Of a stretch of DNA of 64,000 bases, positions 44,127 through 59,100 are shown piece after piece. The notes under the pieces were generated by a model. That model saw nothing but the letters and a program-made list of their open reading frames with translations, made no database searches and was not told the origin of the DNA. Made by a program: the position numbers and the translations under genes. This DNA is from Glycine soja. Lineage: Eukaryota; Streptophyta; Magnoliopsida; Fabales; Fabaceae. The stretch is from NCBI RefSeq assembly GCF_004193775.1, contig NC_041016.1:38982547-39046546 (forward strand), in the 5' to 3' direction. Position 1 is the first letter of the stretch. Each line of letters starts with the position of its first letter.

Positions 44127-47100
44127 GTAAGGTTTCTATCAAAACTCTTGTCCTTTTATTTTTTAATGTCAACGTACACCTCTCCTTAGTTAACTAGGTC
44201 CATATATTATTGTTATATATGCAAGTTGAATTAAGTCAAAACTAGCAACTAGCTTAAACAGCTATGAGCTATACCTTATAGGGTCTAGCAAATGAAAACA
44301 AAGGAATGAAAGGGGAAAACAACGATAGATTAACAACCAGGGAAAACAACGATAGATTAACAACCAAAATATGGGGATCCTACAAAAAGAAATGGTGGAT
44401 TATAAAAAGGTTGAATTAGTTCTAGGTATTCATATTATTATAAAATTTTATAATTAGGTTGTTATGCCCTTTATATTTTTAATTGAGTCGTTATATTAAT
44501 TTTAAATTTGTAATCAGGTCTTTATATTAATTTGTCATGAGAAATCTGACGAAATTTTTCATCATATACATGCACATATGTCTAGTGTTAATTTTATGTA
44601 AGCCTAAATGATATTGTTGTTACATATGAAATTTTTTAATTTTTTATCTAACACACCTCAACATTCACTTTTTTCATTCCCATCCGATCCATTACCTCTC
44701 AAACTCCTAAAATGTGAATTTCGTATTTCCAAGACCATAACCCCATCCCTAATGCATAATTAATCCTTAGTTTGTTTGTAATGTTGTTCTTACTTCCTTA
44801 ATCACCTTTGTAATAGTTAGGGATTTAGGGTTCACATGCAACTCTATAATCAGCTTAGGTGTACTGGTACGGTGTAAGATTCATATTTACGTGTGTGTAT
44901 ATAAGGTGGAATATTCTATCAAGTCTGATAGATTTCTCAGGACAAATTAACATAGAAATCTAATTACAAATTTAAAATTAATATATGGATCCAATTAAAA
45001 AAATTAAAATATAAAGACCTAATTAAAATTTTTGTAATAATAAGAGAACCTACCGAATAATTTAACCTTATAAAAAATCACAATATTATGTTTTGAATGT
45101 TGGCCAGCTTGAAATTTTTATGTAACTTAAGATTTATAGAAGAAGAAATGGAGAATTGAAACGTGAAAAAATTGAACAAGAGAAACAAGGAAGCTGAAAA
45201 AAAAAGGACTTGGAATTAGTTAATAGTGGCGATAAATTAAGAGTGTGAAAGGTTGAAAAGGAGCCAATTTAACTATGCATTCAAGAGCTTGAAAGCTTGA
45301 GGATGAATATTATATTTAATTAAGTAAATTAATTTGAACTTTATATAGAATTAGAGTGACTTAAATAAGTTTTTTTGTCTCTGTAATATATATATATATA
45401 TATATGTTTTATGTTTTTATTCCTTATAAAATATTTCTTATGATATTGATCCTTACAAATTTTGTTTTACAGTTTTGGTACTTAATAATAGTTTCTTAAT
45501 CGTTATGAAATTATAAATTTTTATATCAAATTATCTTTTATTACAAGATATTTACTTTAGTCCCTATTATTTAAAAAGTGTCATGTCTTTTCTTTAATGG
45601 ATGGTTGACATGTCATAAATAATTATTGAGTCTTTTTTGGAGGCCTAATCCAATGAGCTAGGCCATGGAATTGGATCTATGACTTTAAAAGTATCGTAAA
45701 GTAAACGGCCAAGACATTTAGTTTTATATATTTTCATTTTGACTTGACATGGAGCATTAAAAAGAGTTTAAAAGAAAAATAAATTAAATTTTCTTCCGTA
45801 TAAGTAAGAATCAAAGTTATGTACAAAATTAGATAAGACATTCCAATAAACTAGACAATAATATTAATTGTTTCCTTTCAATTTCAAAATCTTGGTAAAT
45901 AAATAACTTAATTTCAACTTATGAAAAAAAATATTACCACACTAATTGTTGGGATACCGAGAGGGATGAAATATTGGAGAGTTTTCACCAATAGACTAAG
46001 AGCACTCCACACAAATGAACTTAACACCATCTTCAATCCAAAACCTTAAGACATTAGATTTTTTGGTCTTTCCACTTATATGTTACTCAACTTACCAATT
46101 TTCAGCCAATGTGAGACTTCACTTTCACACTTATACTCTAATAATATCTCCTTCAAGTGTGAGCCACTTCCACAAGGTAGTTTCTCCTCAAGCAAAAACC
46201 TTTTTTAATCCACGAGTATTCAGTTGTGGCTCTTAGAGCTTAATTGTGGTTGCCAATATGCTCTCTGTCGTTAGGCCTTCAGAGCTTAATCGTCGGCACC
46301 AACATGTTCAAGATACATGTACTGTCACTCCACTGTTTCACGGCCAAGGGACACACTGCCTAGTCTCCATGTTACAATAAAGACTTTCGATGATCTCCCA
46401 TATATGGACTCACCTCTAGGTAGACTTTCATTACGAGGGATCCCCATGACTGCATCCATCGCCACTTCCATTATACTCGCATGAGTTGATCACCTGATGG
46501 AACAATCGGCTTTGATACGAATTGTTAAGAAATTGAGGGGGTTAAAAATATCGACGAGACCTTTATCAAAAGGTCATGAGCACACCACACAAGTAAACTT
46601 AAGACCACACTTTAACCCAAAACCTTAAGGCTTAGGTTTACGGGTATTTCCACTTATATGTTACTCATATTATCAATTCCTACCCAATGTAAGATTTCAC
46701 CTTTACACTTATACTCTAATAGTAAGTTTTAGGAATATTGACTAAACAAGATGAGAATGAGACTATTAGTAGAGAAAGGAATGAAAGAAAAACTAGATTA
46801 AAAAATTCCTAAATCTTGTTTGCTCTCCTTTACAAATCAATATAATATAAATTAGCTAGTATTACTTTATTAAAGTATTATTGTGTATTGATTGAGTCAA
46901 GTGGCTTGAATATTGATATATGTAGACATGATTTTATTCAATATTCTATTGTGTCAAGATTTGTAACATTAATTAAGAAGACTTTATTTTTTTATAATTG
47001 AGAAACATGATTTATCTTGAATTGAAGTACTTACTATCAGGTTGGGTTAAGAGTTGTGTTTTAACTTTCAACTTAAATGGATTGTTGGCCCTGTAAAATA

Positions 47101-50100
47101 TGGACTCTTTTTCATTTTAGTTCTTTGAAGAGTTTTCTTTGGATAAACTATGTGTAAAGGCAAATATTACAAGAAGAGGGGTTGAATTGGGATATTAGAA
47201 ATTTTTAAAGCCTTTTTTTCAATCAAACAAAGCTTTTGTCTAAAAGCAAAACTCTATAAAACATATAACAATTTTTTTAAAACATATTCAGACGATGATA
47301 CATGATTTTTCTAAGCAAAAGATATTTTCAAATGTTTGAAAGAAAATTCAAACCCTAGGTCAGTTAAAGCAAAAATAAAATGAAAATAAAGATCAGATGA
47401 AATAAGTTATACTGGTTTGTCTCTACCACTGAGACTATGTCTAATTCTTGGCAAACCACCAAGTTCCACTAACTTCACAAGTTACAAGTATTATGTGACG
47501 GCCACTTCTGGCTCTACATAACAAGCTCTACCCCAAGCTTGATCAACACCTAGTATTCTTTGTCTATACCAAGCCACTGTTGGCTCTACACAAATCAAAC
47601 GAGATTTGTTGGTTGTCTTTGCATAATGACTAAATCTATGATCATCTTAAAGATGGATTTACAATTAGCACTTGGTCTTTTTTCTCAATATGTTCAAGGT
47701 GTTTTGAGAGTTTTTTCTAGCTTTTCAAGAATACACAAAATGCTTTTTACATAAAGAATAATGAATGTTTTTGCGCAAAAGTTATCTTTCATATCTTCAG
47801 AGCTTATGGTATATGTAGGTTTCATCTTCAAGTGTCCATTGTCTCACGATGAGTAGAATTCTTCACTTCTTCTTTGTCTGATGAATGTGGTCGTTGGAGC
47901 ATTTATTGCTTGCATTAAATGCATATCCTTTCTTCATTCACAGAGACTACTTTTGGTCACTAGTCTGTCAAACAATTCAGCATGTAGTCACTTCCTTTTT
48001 TGTCAAAGCAGGTCTATGCAATAAAGCTCTTCTTTTGATGATGGTAGAGAAATTTCATATCTTAAACTTCATTTATTCATAGGATTCAACAGATCTTATG
48101 AAAATGTTTTTCTAAAATAGATCTCAAACACAAAATATTAAATGAAGTCTTAAATGTCATCTTTAATATCATATCACATCATGCTTCTACCTAGCTATCG
48201 TCTGAAGCATGAGACACAGATTTTACAAGGCATGTTCTGATAGTGCATAAGACTCAACATTTAATGTTTAATCAAACTAATTAAGGGTTATGATTTGTCT
48301 TAAGACACAAATGTCTTTTGACCTAACAATCTCCCCCTTTTTGATGATGTCAAACAAACACAAACTAAAAAGATGAAGGCAACCTTATAAGATATTGCAT
48401 TAAAGTGCTAGTAAGTCTTATCAAATGTAGAGAGTATATAATAAAGCAGATCATAATGCATCATAAGACTTTGAGATATAAAGTCTAAACAAATAACAGA
48501 AAGCATCTTATTTTATTCGTTTAAAGATTTTCACATCAAGAAGATGTGTTTTAAGTACAAAATAAAATGGTTCAGGATAGGAATAGCATAAATAACCATA
48601 AGAACTCCCCCTGAACTAATGCTTTCTTCAGACTTTGTCATCCCCTTCAGATGATGTCAAGCTTCAACCTTTTACTTTTCCTCCCCCTTTTGTTTAGCAA
48701 CTTCTTCATCAAGCTTCCTAAGAAACTCATCACCAAAATCGTCAAAATCAGATGACAAATGAATAAGGCTAACCAAGTGGCATTGGAAGACAAGGATGTT
48801 TCCATTTAGTCATTTTCTTAAAGAAGTAGTCCCCAATTAGGAACCATTTGTGAGCTTCCTTCTCAGCATGAGCACCTGAAAAATACATAACAGGCTTATC
48901 AATGGCTACCTAAAAATAAGTCTCTAGAGTAGTCAAGAAAGAAAATTGTAATTGTGACCCTAGCAAGTAAGTGTTGTGCCTTTGAATTCTTCGAAAAGAA
49001 GCTTTCCTTGATATGATCTCCTCTCTATAGGCAAATATATCCATTCTTAACTCTAGGCCATAGTCTGGGTGTTCCCAATCTTGAAAATTCAGACTTTCTT
49101 CAGGTGCCTCCAACTGAATATCCTCCGTCTGAAATGTCTCTCTAGACTTGGTGCAATCCCATGGAAGAACAACATTGAAGGTACATAGAAGTCCCATAAA
49201 TTGTTGTAGATCCAAGGGAGTAGAGAAAGAAATTTCATTAGATGTAGCCTCTCTACTTTTCTAAACGCCTGCACCAAGAGGATACACCTTTTTGTTTTGA
49301 GGTCGATGCTCAAAGATTAGACTGGTAGGGTTTGGAGCAGTAGTTTGTCTTGAAGGGAACTTCTTGATTACTAGTTCCCTATTGCTGTAGGTGCCAAAGG
49401 CATACTCTTCTTCTTTAGGCAAGGTATCATAAGATGGATAAAAGAAAGCATCAGTACTTGGAAAACCTTCCTTCCAGAGCTTAGTGAGATTGAGCTTTTC
49501 CAACTCCAATTATTACATTTCTGGATGAAAAGTGTGAGTCCCAATATCAAATTGTTCTTTCCATACTTTATTGCAAGTTTGCCACTCCCGCACTATATGT
49601 CCTCTAAAGCCAGGGTAGTATCTAATATTGACATCATGCTCAACAGGAACACTCTTGAAGGTGATGGTAGAGGCAGAGACCTTGAGGGGAGTAGCCACTC
49701 AGTGGCTTGTTGCTAATCTCGCCTCATCAGACGACAGTCGAGTTTAGTAAAGAGATTTGCCGATTTGATAGGTTCTTAAATTGCGTACAATAGTTTCCTT
49801 TGTTCCAACACAACTTGTACTTTTTTTGCTTTATCATATGTTGGTGATCCATATATAGTTTCAAAAGTTCTAATCATGTCTTCATTCGTGGCTTCAAACA
49901 ATATAGCTTTAACTGCCCTTTTGTTAGCTTTAGACACTGGTCTAGGTCTGACAAGTGCAATACCAATGTCTATCTCAATGTTGTTATCCTCAGATTCATT
50001 TAGAGAAGCTTCTATAACAGACTAGACCATAGCTTCTTCAAGAGCTTCTTTCTCTTCTAGGTCCAAGTCTTCAAGAATGATAGCCACTTGAACTACTGTT

Positions 50101-53100
50101 TACCATGTAGCAAAATTTGTAGAAATCAATTTAGTTCCATAGATTGATTCAACAATCACTTCCTCACACACTAGCTCACCATCAACCATAGTAGCCTATT
50201 CTACAACTTTCCTTTGAACTTCCTCAACAAACAAGGTCTTTAGAGACTCCAGAATAACATCTTTTAGAATTTCTTCAGAAACCATTCCTGCCAAGGCACC
50301 CAACCTTGCATCTTCAACCAACTTTTTCTTATGCTCTTCCATAGATAGAGCTTCCACAGAGGCAATGATGCCAACTTCTTCTTCTATAACATCCTTTTTG
50401 CTTAAGAGTCTTGTCTAGCTTGGTCTTCTTCTTAGACTTTGCAAAGGACTTCTTCTTCATGCCTTAGCCAATGAGCAACATCTTTCTTGCTAATGTAGGG
50501 AGAAACTAGTTTAGGTTAATGTTAAGGAGTTTGTGGTGGAAGTGCTAAAGAGGGTGAGGGTTGAGGAGTTACAATATCAAGAATCACAACATCAAATTCT
50601 TGTATGTTGGATGGTGAGTCTGGTTTGGGTGGTATGATAGGTGCAGGTTGAGGGTGTTTTATTTTTATGGTTGGTCGCTTTGGCGGGGGTTGAGATTCAG
50701 GTTTAGACTTAGATTTTGGTTCCTTCCTCTTTTGGGTTGTTTTAAGATCTGTAGGTTTAGGGTTAGATGGTGGTTGTTTTGTGGGTTTCTTTATTTGATT
50801 TGAGGGTTTCGGGTCAGATGATGGAGGAGGTGGTTCTATTTCTTTGGTTGGAAATTTGAGTCTAGGTTGGCTAGGTTCAAACTGAGTAGAGGGTTTTGGC
50901 TTGGCTTGAGCTTGCACCCTCTAAATCTGTTGAGACAGTGTTCTAGACTCTAAATCCACTGACTACTTCTAACCCCTTCCATCTGTCTTGCCACAGACTG
51001 TGATTCCTCCTTAAGCTCTTTCTTGACATTTCTTTTGGCATGCTTCTTAGTATATTTTGGGAAATTGTCAACTATCCCCATCTTAACAAAGATTGCACTT
51101 TTTAGCTGTACGACACCTACAGATGGTTCTAACACAGAAACATCCATACCACCATTCCTTATGATTTGAGTGAAAAACATCCCATAAGGAATAAGATTCT
51201 TCTTGTCCTTTGCATGGAATTTGTCCTTGAATGCTTGAAGCCATTAGAAAAAGATGTCTTCAAGCAGATTCATCTTTTCACTCACCATCACCTTATAAAT
51301 GCAAAATTTTTCCCTGCCACTAACATAGTCTCTTGATCCCAATTTGGGAATCACTATGTTGAATAGAATGTTGTGGATGAGTCTTCACATATATGTGAGG
51401 TTCGCAGTACTCAAGAAACTGACAAAAGCCTTCTTGTTAGTGGTTTATGGACGTGGCTTTCCATATAGCATGATGTCCACCATCTCCTGGGTTGTATCCT
51501 TCTCTCAATCTTTGTAAAAAACTAAACCCTCCTATGGACAACCACATGCAACAGCAAGAGGCTTAAGTGAAATAATCACCTTTTTTCCATTGATGGTTCC
51601 TTGAATGCTAACTCCATCTTGCATTGTTGTTCCCTAAAATAAGGAATAAGAACAATAGTGCCATGAGTTGAACTTCTCCGCCTTTTCCTTTTCTATCTTT
51701 GATAGCAAAACCCTTTTCCATTAGACTCTGAAAGTTCACCCACTTCCCAGGAATGAACCAGTCTTCTAGAAATACCTTCTTTGCTTCCTCAATGTTGTTG
51801 ATAACAAGAATCCTAATAGTTTCGCTCTTCTTTGGGGTCATTGTTCACAAAGATTCAACCTTTTTGAGAGAAAAGAAATAGTTTTTTTATTAAAAAAAAA
51901 CAAATTCTCATATATGCAAGCAAAAGGCATAAGAATTTTCTGAGAGTTCAATTTTTCAAAAGTCTCTCTAATTTTCTGCTTTTTCCTTTTCTAGGTTTTT
52001 GAAACGAAAGAGAGAGATAAACATCAATAGTTCAAATCGCATTTAATATTTTTTAAAAACTATTTTTCAATCATGGCAAAAAAAAAAAAAGGGTGGCACA
52101 CATTCTTCAAAGGAAAACTAAAAAGGTTTTGTCTTTGTGAACATGCTTCCCCTTTCGTCTATACACTTGAATACTTGTTAGTCCAAATAAATAAATGAAA
52201 GAGTATAAGATGATGCCATCATCTGAGACAATGTGACATATATCATTAGTCTAATAAACTAACCATATTTAAATATTCCATATACAAACGAAGCGATCTT
52301 TAGACAAAGACTTAGTAAATATATCAACTCATTAATGATCTACGTCCATAAATTTTATATCAAAAACACCTTTTTGCAATGATATCTCATCTCTATATGT
52401 GTTGCCTTTGAATGTTGTATGAGATTTTTAGATTGATTGATTGTACTGGTATTATCATAATATATAGGAATATTGTTTTCAAAACTAGAGTAATCTTTTA
52501 ATTGATACTTTACCCATAACAACTGTGAGCAACAACAAGCAACAAACACATATTCAGCTTCAGTTATAGATAAAGCAATGGAGTTCTGCTTCTTACTTGC
52601 CCAAGATATTAGACAGGGTCCAATATAATGGCAACCTCCACTTGTGTTTTTTTGTTCTACTCTATCTCCTACATAGTCTGCATCACAGTATCCTACTAAC
52701 CTAAAATCTTGATTTTTCTTATAGAACAAACTTTAGTTAGTAGAGCCTACTAGATAGTGTAAGATAAGATCCTCTTTAACAGCTTTGAGATGTGACTCTC
52801 GAGGATCAGACTGAAACCTAGCATACAAACATACACTATACATAATACCAGGTTTGCTAGCATTCATATATATAAATGATTCAATCATACCTTTGTAGAT
52901 CATCTAATCTACTGGTTTACCTGATTCGTCTTATATGTGAGTTTTCATTGGTTTAGCACCTTCCATCTTAAACTTATTTAGAAGTTCCTTAGTGTATTTT
53001 TTTTATAGATGTATATACCTTCGCTATCTTGTTTGATCTAAAGCCCTAGGAAGAACTTAAATTCTCCCATCATGTTCATTTCAAACTCACTCTTCATCAA

Positions 53101-56100
53101 ATCAGAGAAATCCTTGCACAGAGATTCATTAGTTGCTCCAAAAATAATATCATCTACATATATTTGAACTATAATGAAATCTTTGCCAACATCTCTTCTG
53201 AAATAAGTTGTGTCTACCTTGCCTCTCGCAAAGCCATTTTCAAAAAAAAAAAAAAAGAGCTCAGTCTGTCATACCAAGCACGGGGTGCCTATTTTAGACC
53301 ATACATAGCCCTTTTAAGTTTAAAAATATGGTCTTGAAGAGTATGAACCTCAAAACTAGGAGGTTTTTGACATACACTTCCTCTTCGATAAAGCCGTTTA
53401 CAAAAGCACTTTTAACATCCATTTGAAAAAAGCTTTATGTTTTTATGACCAGCAAAGCCAAACATGATTCTTATAGCTTCAAGTCTAGCAACAGGAGCAA
53501 AAGTTTCAGTGAGATCTATACCTTCTTGTTGGTTATAGCCTTAAGCTACTAACCTAGCTATGTTTCTTACCATTTTTCCTTGTTCATCTAGTTTGTTTCT
53601 GAAAACCTATCTTGTTCCAATGATGCTTTTGTTTTCGGGCTTGGAAACAAATGTCTAGGCATTATTTCTAGTGAACTGGTGAAGTTCTTCAATAATCTAG
53701 TCATTTTCTGTTAGAGCTTCATGTATGTTTTTAGTCTACAAACTTTTTTACATTTATGATTTTGGTTCTTAAACTTTTTGGTGATTGTTCAATGTCCCTG
53801 AACTTCTTTCTAGCTAATGTTCTCATCATTTTCGTACATTTTAACTGCTAAGTGGTGACGTGATGTTGCTTTTATTACTATTTTATTTTATTGCGGTTAA
53901 AAACTATTAAAAATTGGTTAAGTAACTTGTTTGAAAGGTCCTACACATATTATAGCAACAAAAAGTTGCAAGAAATTGTTATATCCCAATTCCAACTTCA
54001 CTTCAAAGCAAACCACATCCAAACGCACATTTGCAAATCAAATAAAAACCATAAACAAAATTATTAATAAAAACATTACAATTAATTCATTTCTGGAGAT
54101 TGGTCAATGGATTCCATACCTCGAAAGGAATGAAATTGAATGAGAACTAAGAATTTCATATCTATATTAGATCTAGATCTAGATATGAGTTCGAGATGGA
54201 ATTGGCCTCATAGAGCTGGTCAAAGGAGACAAGGCTTTCGTTGATGAAATAGACAATGGAGGAGCGCAATGGGGACAATTTGGAATTAGGATGTCACTTT
54301 GGAGACAGTTGTATGAAATTTAAGAAGAAGGCGATGAACTCGACTAAGGTTGATTTTGGAACTTTTGAAGTGTTTCTCCTTGTTAGATTTTGGAACTTTT
54401 GAAATTAACTGGTTATTCAACTATTGAAGTGGTTTTTTATTTGATTTGCATGTGTGTTTTGATTTGGTTTGCTTTGAATTGAAGTTGGAATTTGGATACA
54501 ATGGTTTCTAGTGGCTTTTAGCTACTAGAATGTGTTTAAGACCTTTCAAATAAGTTACCCAAGCAATTTTTGGCAGTTTTTAATCACTACAAAATGCAAT
54601 AAAATAAAATAATACTAAAAGCAACGTCACATCATCTCTTAACAATCAAAATGGACGGAAAGGACAAAAAACATTGGACGGAAAAAAAGTTTAAGGACAT
54701 TGATCAGTCGCTAAAAGGTTTAAGGACCGAGACCATAAATGTCAAAAAGTTCTAAGGATTAAAATTATAGTTTACCTTTTTGTTTTGATTGTAGTTCTTA
54801 ATTTAAAGTTTTTTTTAGTCATTGTTGTCAAGTAATTACAACATTAAATGAATGATGTTGGTAGTCCATTTATTTATCATGCACTCAAGGAAAGAATCAA
54901 ACAGGGTAGTCAATTTATAAAAATAAATAAAAATTATATTTTTAAATTCTTATTTGTTCAAAATTGGTGATGCAAGACTAGTTGATAAGAAATTTAAAAA
55001 TATAGATTAAAAAAAATTATAGGTGATTACCTTGACAGCAAGACTAAAATAAAAAAAATTAAAATTATAAAGGACTAAAACAAAAAAAAATTAAAAGATT
55101 AAAATTAAAAAAACTCTGTTTAATTTATAGGGACCAAAAGGTATTTTTATTACACCTTTTGTTTTTCAAAATTTTAAAAGAATATGTTTTTGCTTGTTAA
55201 AAAAAGGTATTACTTTTAGCAATTTTTTCTCCTCCTGCATATATTGCACTTGAGCTTTTGCATGCGTACAAATCCCTTAACTTTTCTTAATTTAAATACT
55301 TAATCAAAGAGAATTTTGATTTATGAATTAGTTGGCACCAATCCTTGGTCACTGGGAGATAGACGGTGAACGCGTACCAGCTTTTCTGAAAAATTTCCTA
55401 AGAACCTAATATAATTTAAAATCTCGATAAAATGAATAAATATGGACAGGTTTAAAGCTTGAATATGGTGTGGTGAGATCTATAGAACTTCAAGTGTTAA
55501 ACTTACCAAATACTACTACATCATTTTCCTTTAGATGATTGCACTTTGTGGCTTAGTGCTAATAAGAGTTGTGGCAGGAGAGTACCTCTAATGGGTCCAA
55601 TGTTGATGATGGAGTGGAATGGAATCCAGAATCTCATGTGGGAGAGGAAGTATCCAGTGGCAATGATGTTAACAAATTCCATGGTTGTGAAATATGTGGT
55701 AGCCCAAGTACCACAAGATGTTCACGATGCAAAGCCGTCAAATACTGGTCAGTCTCAAACTTTCTTATGTTTTTTTAATTTGTGCCATGTTATTATTACC
55801 CATGACCGATCACGTGGATTGATTAATACAAGGTTATTTTAATTTAACTAGTGCTCTCAAGTTTAAGTATTGCATATGTAACTGTATTAACTAGTCAGTC
55901 CTATCTATCTTAAGCAGAACTGTCCAGCTCCTACCAAAAATACATGTACGAACAAAAATGTCATCGAATTAGCTTCGTTCATGCATTTGTTGGGTTATTT
56001 ATTTTCCTTTTTTTCTTCAGCTCAGTGAAGTGCTTGATTATGGACTGGAAATGGCATAAAGATCACTGCATTGCAAGAGACGTGGATTCAGCTCCAATAG

Positions 56101-59100
56101 AAAGATCTCGTAGAGATGTAAATTTACTCCGAGAAACCAATAAGATGTCAAACTCTATGTACTCGGAATACAAATATGATGGAGAACGATTTATATATAA
56201 AGCTAAGGATTTGTTTGTGAAGAAAAAATATGGGAGATGGTGGTAGGGTTGGTTATATGAACATGCTTAATGGATGTTTTACACTATCGAAAGTTGCTAA
56301 AAATGTCAAACCCTGAATTGCATATATATCAAATGACAATGTGTTAATGGATAAAGTTTGTAGGGTAAAAGAAGGATAGGTAATTTTTACTTAGTGAAAA
56401 ATTTTCTTTTTATCTGAGAATTTTTCAAAATGTGAAGTATACAAGAAATCATGATTATTTTTATGGATATTTTACAACTTCTGAAATTTTAATTTATGCT
56501 TGTCTCCTCTAATTCCATTCTCCATCCAAACATAGCTCATGTTACAGTTGATGGTTTTAACTACTTTCTTTGCAGGTTGGATTTCTCAAGAATTCTTATG
56601 AAGAGGAAGAGAGTATTCGTTCATCTTATCCCCTTTCTTTGGAGTTTCATCCGGGTTTCTACCCCTTTCTCTCTCTTTTTTTTTTTTAAATGATTTTCCT
56701 TTACTTGCTTAGAATTTGATAAGAAATATTTTCCACATTGTATTTACAATTCCAATCCTTCATTAATTGTTAGTATTCTTGTCTTCATTTGGCTGTTGCA
56801 GAAGAAAGCACAAGCTTCAAGTCTCCAATTGAAGTATCACAGGTACAATAGACATAATTTGGGCACAATAGCAACAAAATGTGAAATTATGTGAAATTTA
56901 TGCGAGTCCCACTAAATATGTAATTCTCATTATTCATTATAGTGGGTCTCATTTCCAAATTGGCAAGTTGAAAGAAAGTATTAGCATGTATCTTATATGA
57001 TAAATAATTAGTTTTGTGACAAAATGTATGTTATAATGAAGGATCCTACCAACAAAGTGTTATATCTTGAGGACGAAGTAGCCAAGTCTAGGTAAATGTT
57101 TTCATTTTTCTTGATGTCTAGTGTGGTTTGCATTTAAAAAATCATCAACCTTAGTATTTTCTTTTTGCTGGTTATTGTAAGGAATGAGATTTTATTACTA
57201 CAGTCAGAACTTGACGAGTGGAAGAATCGAGCGAATTTCGCAAGAGAAAAATTCCAAAGCCTCAAGAGAGAATCAAATTACCAGGTAATTAATAGGCGAT
57301 AAGAATTGAGGGCTGTCCAAGCAATTGAGACACTTTAGTACAACATTTCCTTCTTTTTTCTTTTTACAGTTGCTTGTGTTGAAGAATGAAAAGGAATCAA
57401 TAGCAGAGGCTGAAACTAGAGCTCGCAATGTGATTCACAGTTTACATAAAAAGCTAAACCACTTGCAGGTTTTGGATTTGACTATTTGAATTTCCAGTAC
57501 TTGATAGTTGTGCCATTTTTTGAGTATCAACCTACTTGGGTTAATTTAACAACCACACAGAATGTAGTGCAAGAAAGCATTGCAGAGAAGAGAAAGCTAG
57601 AAGAAGATATACAAAGTTTAGAGGTCTGTTTTCTTTGTTTCTGTATTGATTAAAAAAAATTACAAACGAAACTTAGTGCAGTTCCTTAAAATGCTTCTGG
57701 TGTTTCTACAATCAGAATTGAAGTTTCACCATGATAATCTGCATCATAAAGGTTTTGCATTAACGATGAACATAGATTATGAAGATGAAACTCCAATTTT
57801 GACTAGAGAACTGCACCAAAAACACAAGGAACTGTATCTAAATTTTGTCCTTTTTAAATTGCCTTATCTGTAGGTTTCATTGACTAATGAATGAAAGTCA
57901 TAGGTCTTTCCATTTGTTTAGACATATTGCTCATTTGTTATTGTTTATGTATAGAGTGAATGTGCTGACCTGAAGAAACAACTGCAAGAAGAGCATAAAC
58001 ATGCTCAACGCCTTACAATGGAATCTGACAAGAGTCGTGAGGCTGCAAAAATAGCTATGAGAGAAGTTGAAGCAGTTAGACAAGAGTTACAAGAAGAGCG
58101 AGAACATGCTCAACGACTTAAGGAGAATTTTCATAGAGATGTTATATTTTCTGAATCCAGAGCTACCTTTGCTGAGGTACTTATTGATATCTCAATTACT
58201 CTATTGGTTGGTTCCAAATTAATACTTCTTATTTAGGTGAAAATTTTCTGAACCTTATAGTTTATACTCTTGGTTTGATCTCAGGCAAAACTCAGTGATC
58301 TTTATAGGAAAATCAGAATGTCAGATTATAAGGTGATTTTTTTCAGCTCTACATTATGTGTGTTTCTTTGCCTTTTTGGCTTAACTGTGACACACCTTAG
58401 CTTAGCCTGTCATGACATAAGGAGGCGTTTTACTCAAGCATCTTCATTCAATTCAAAATTCCAAGAAATGTTGGATACTATTGAAATATTCACTTGTTTC
58501 TTACTTTGGGTAAGATCATAATTATTCCAAATTCCAATTTTCCCCTGCACCCCACTAGAGGGCACATGATGTGTCCCAAATCATTTAGGAATACCATATT
58601 CCAAGATATGAAGCATAATATATTTTTCATTGATAACCTATTTTTGCAATTCATCACACATGCTTAGGAGTATAAGGTGATTGTCAACTGTCATAACCAA
58701 AATGGGGATCTTGAATACCTATGCATCTTATGCCTTGGAGTCCAAGGAACTCGGGAATCCAAGGTGTAATTCAATAAATGACATTATTATGGTGTACTCT
58801 TAATCTAAATGGCAATGTGAAGCAACAAGGACCGAATGTATGCATTATGGAAAGCACTAAACTCACATACATCTCAGTGGCACATATGCTGATATGAATT
58901 GTTAGTGAAAGAAGCTCATGTCCTCTATAGATTGCATATACAGTTCTCTTTTCCTTAAGGTTTGTACTAAGCGGATATACATTTCTCATTAAATGTAGGT
59001 CTGTTCTATATGCCTTTCCAATGACAGGGACTTGGCCTTTGGATGTGGGCACATGGTGAGTTCTTCCAAACAGCATTCCTTCTTTTTCATATTGCTTTAC

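Larger units (their letters stand above)
47150..53727 (-). mobile_element. Decayed SIRE/Maximus-like copia element W, 5' truncated
   Basis: On the minus strand the order is reverse transcriptase and RNase H (53,727-52,355), a decayed env-position region (51,841-about 48,650), a polypurine tract and an LTR. Gag, protease and integrase are missing; the pol end is cut by a fold-back element at 53,728. It lies in intron 2 of the MYND-RING gene. Confidence 0.8.

Noticed and set aside
57646..57873. 75-codon open frame in the intron after exon 10
   Set aside because: It lacks splice sites that keep frame with exons 10 and 11, which join directly in phase 0.
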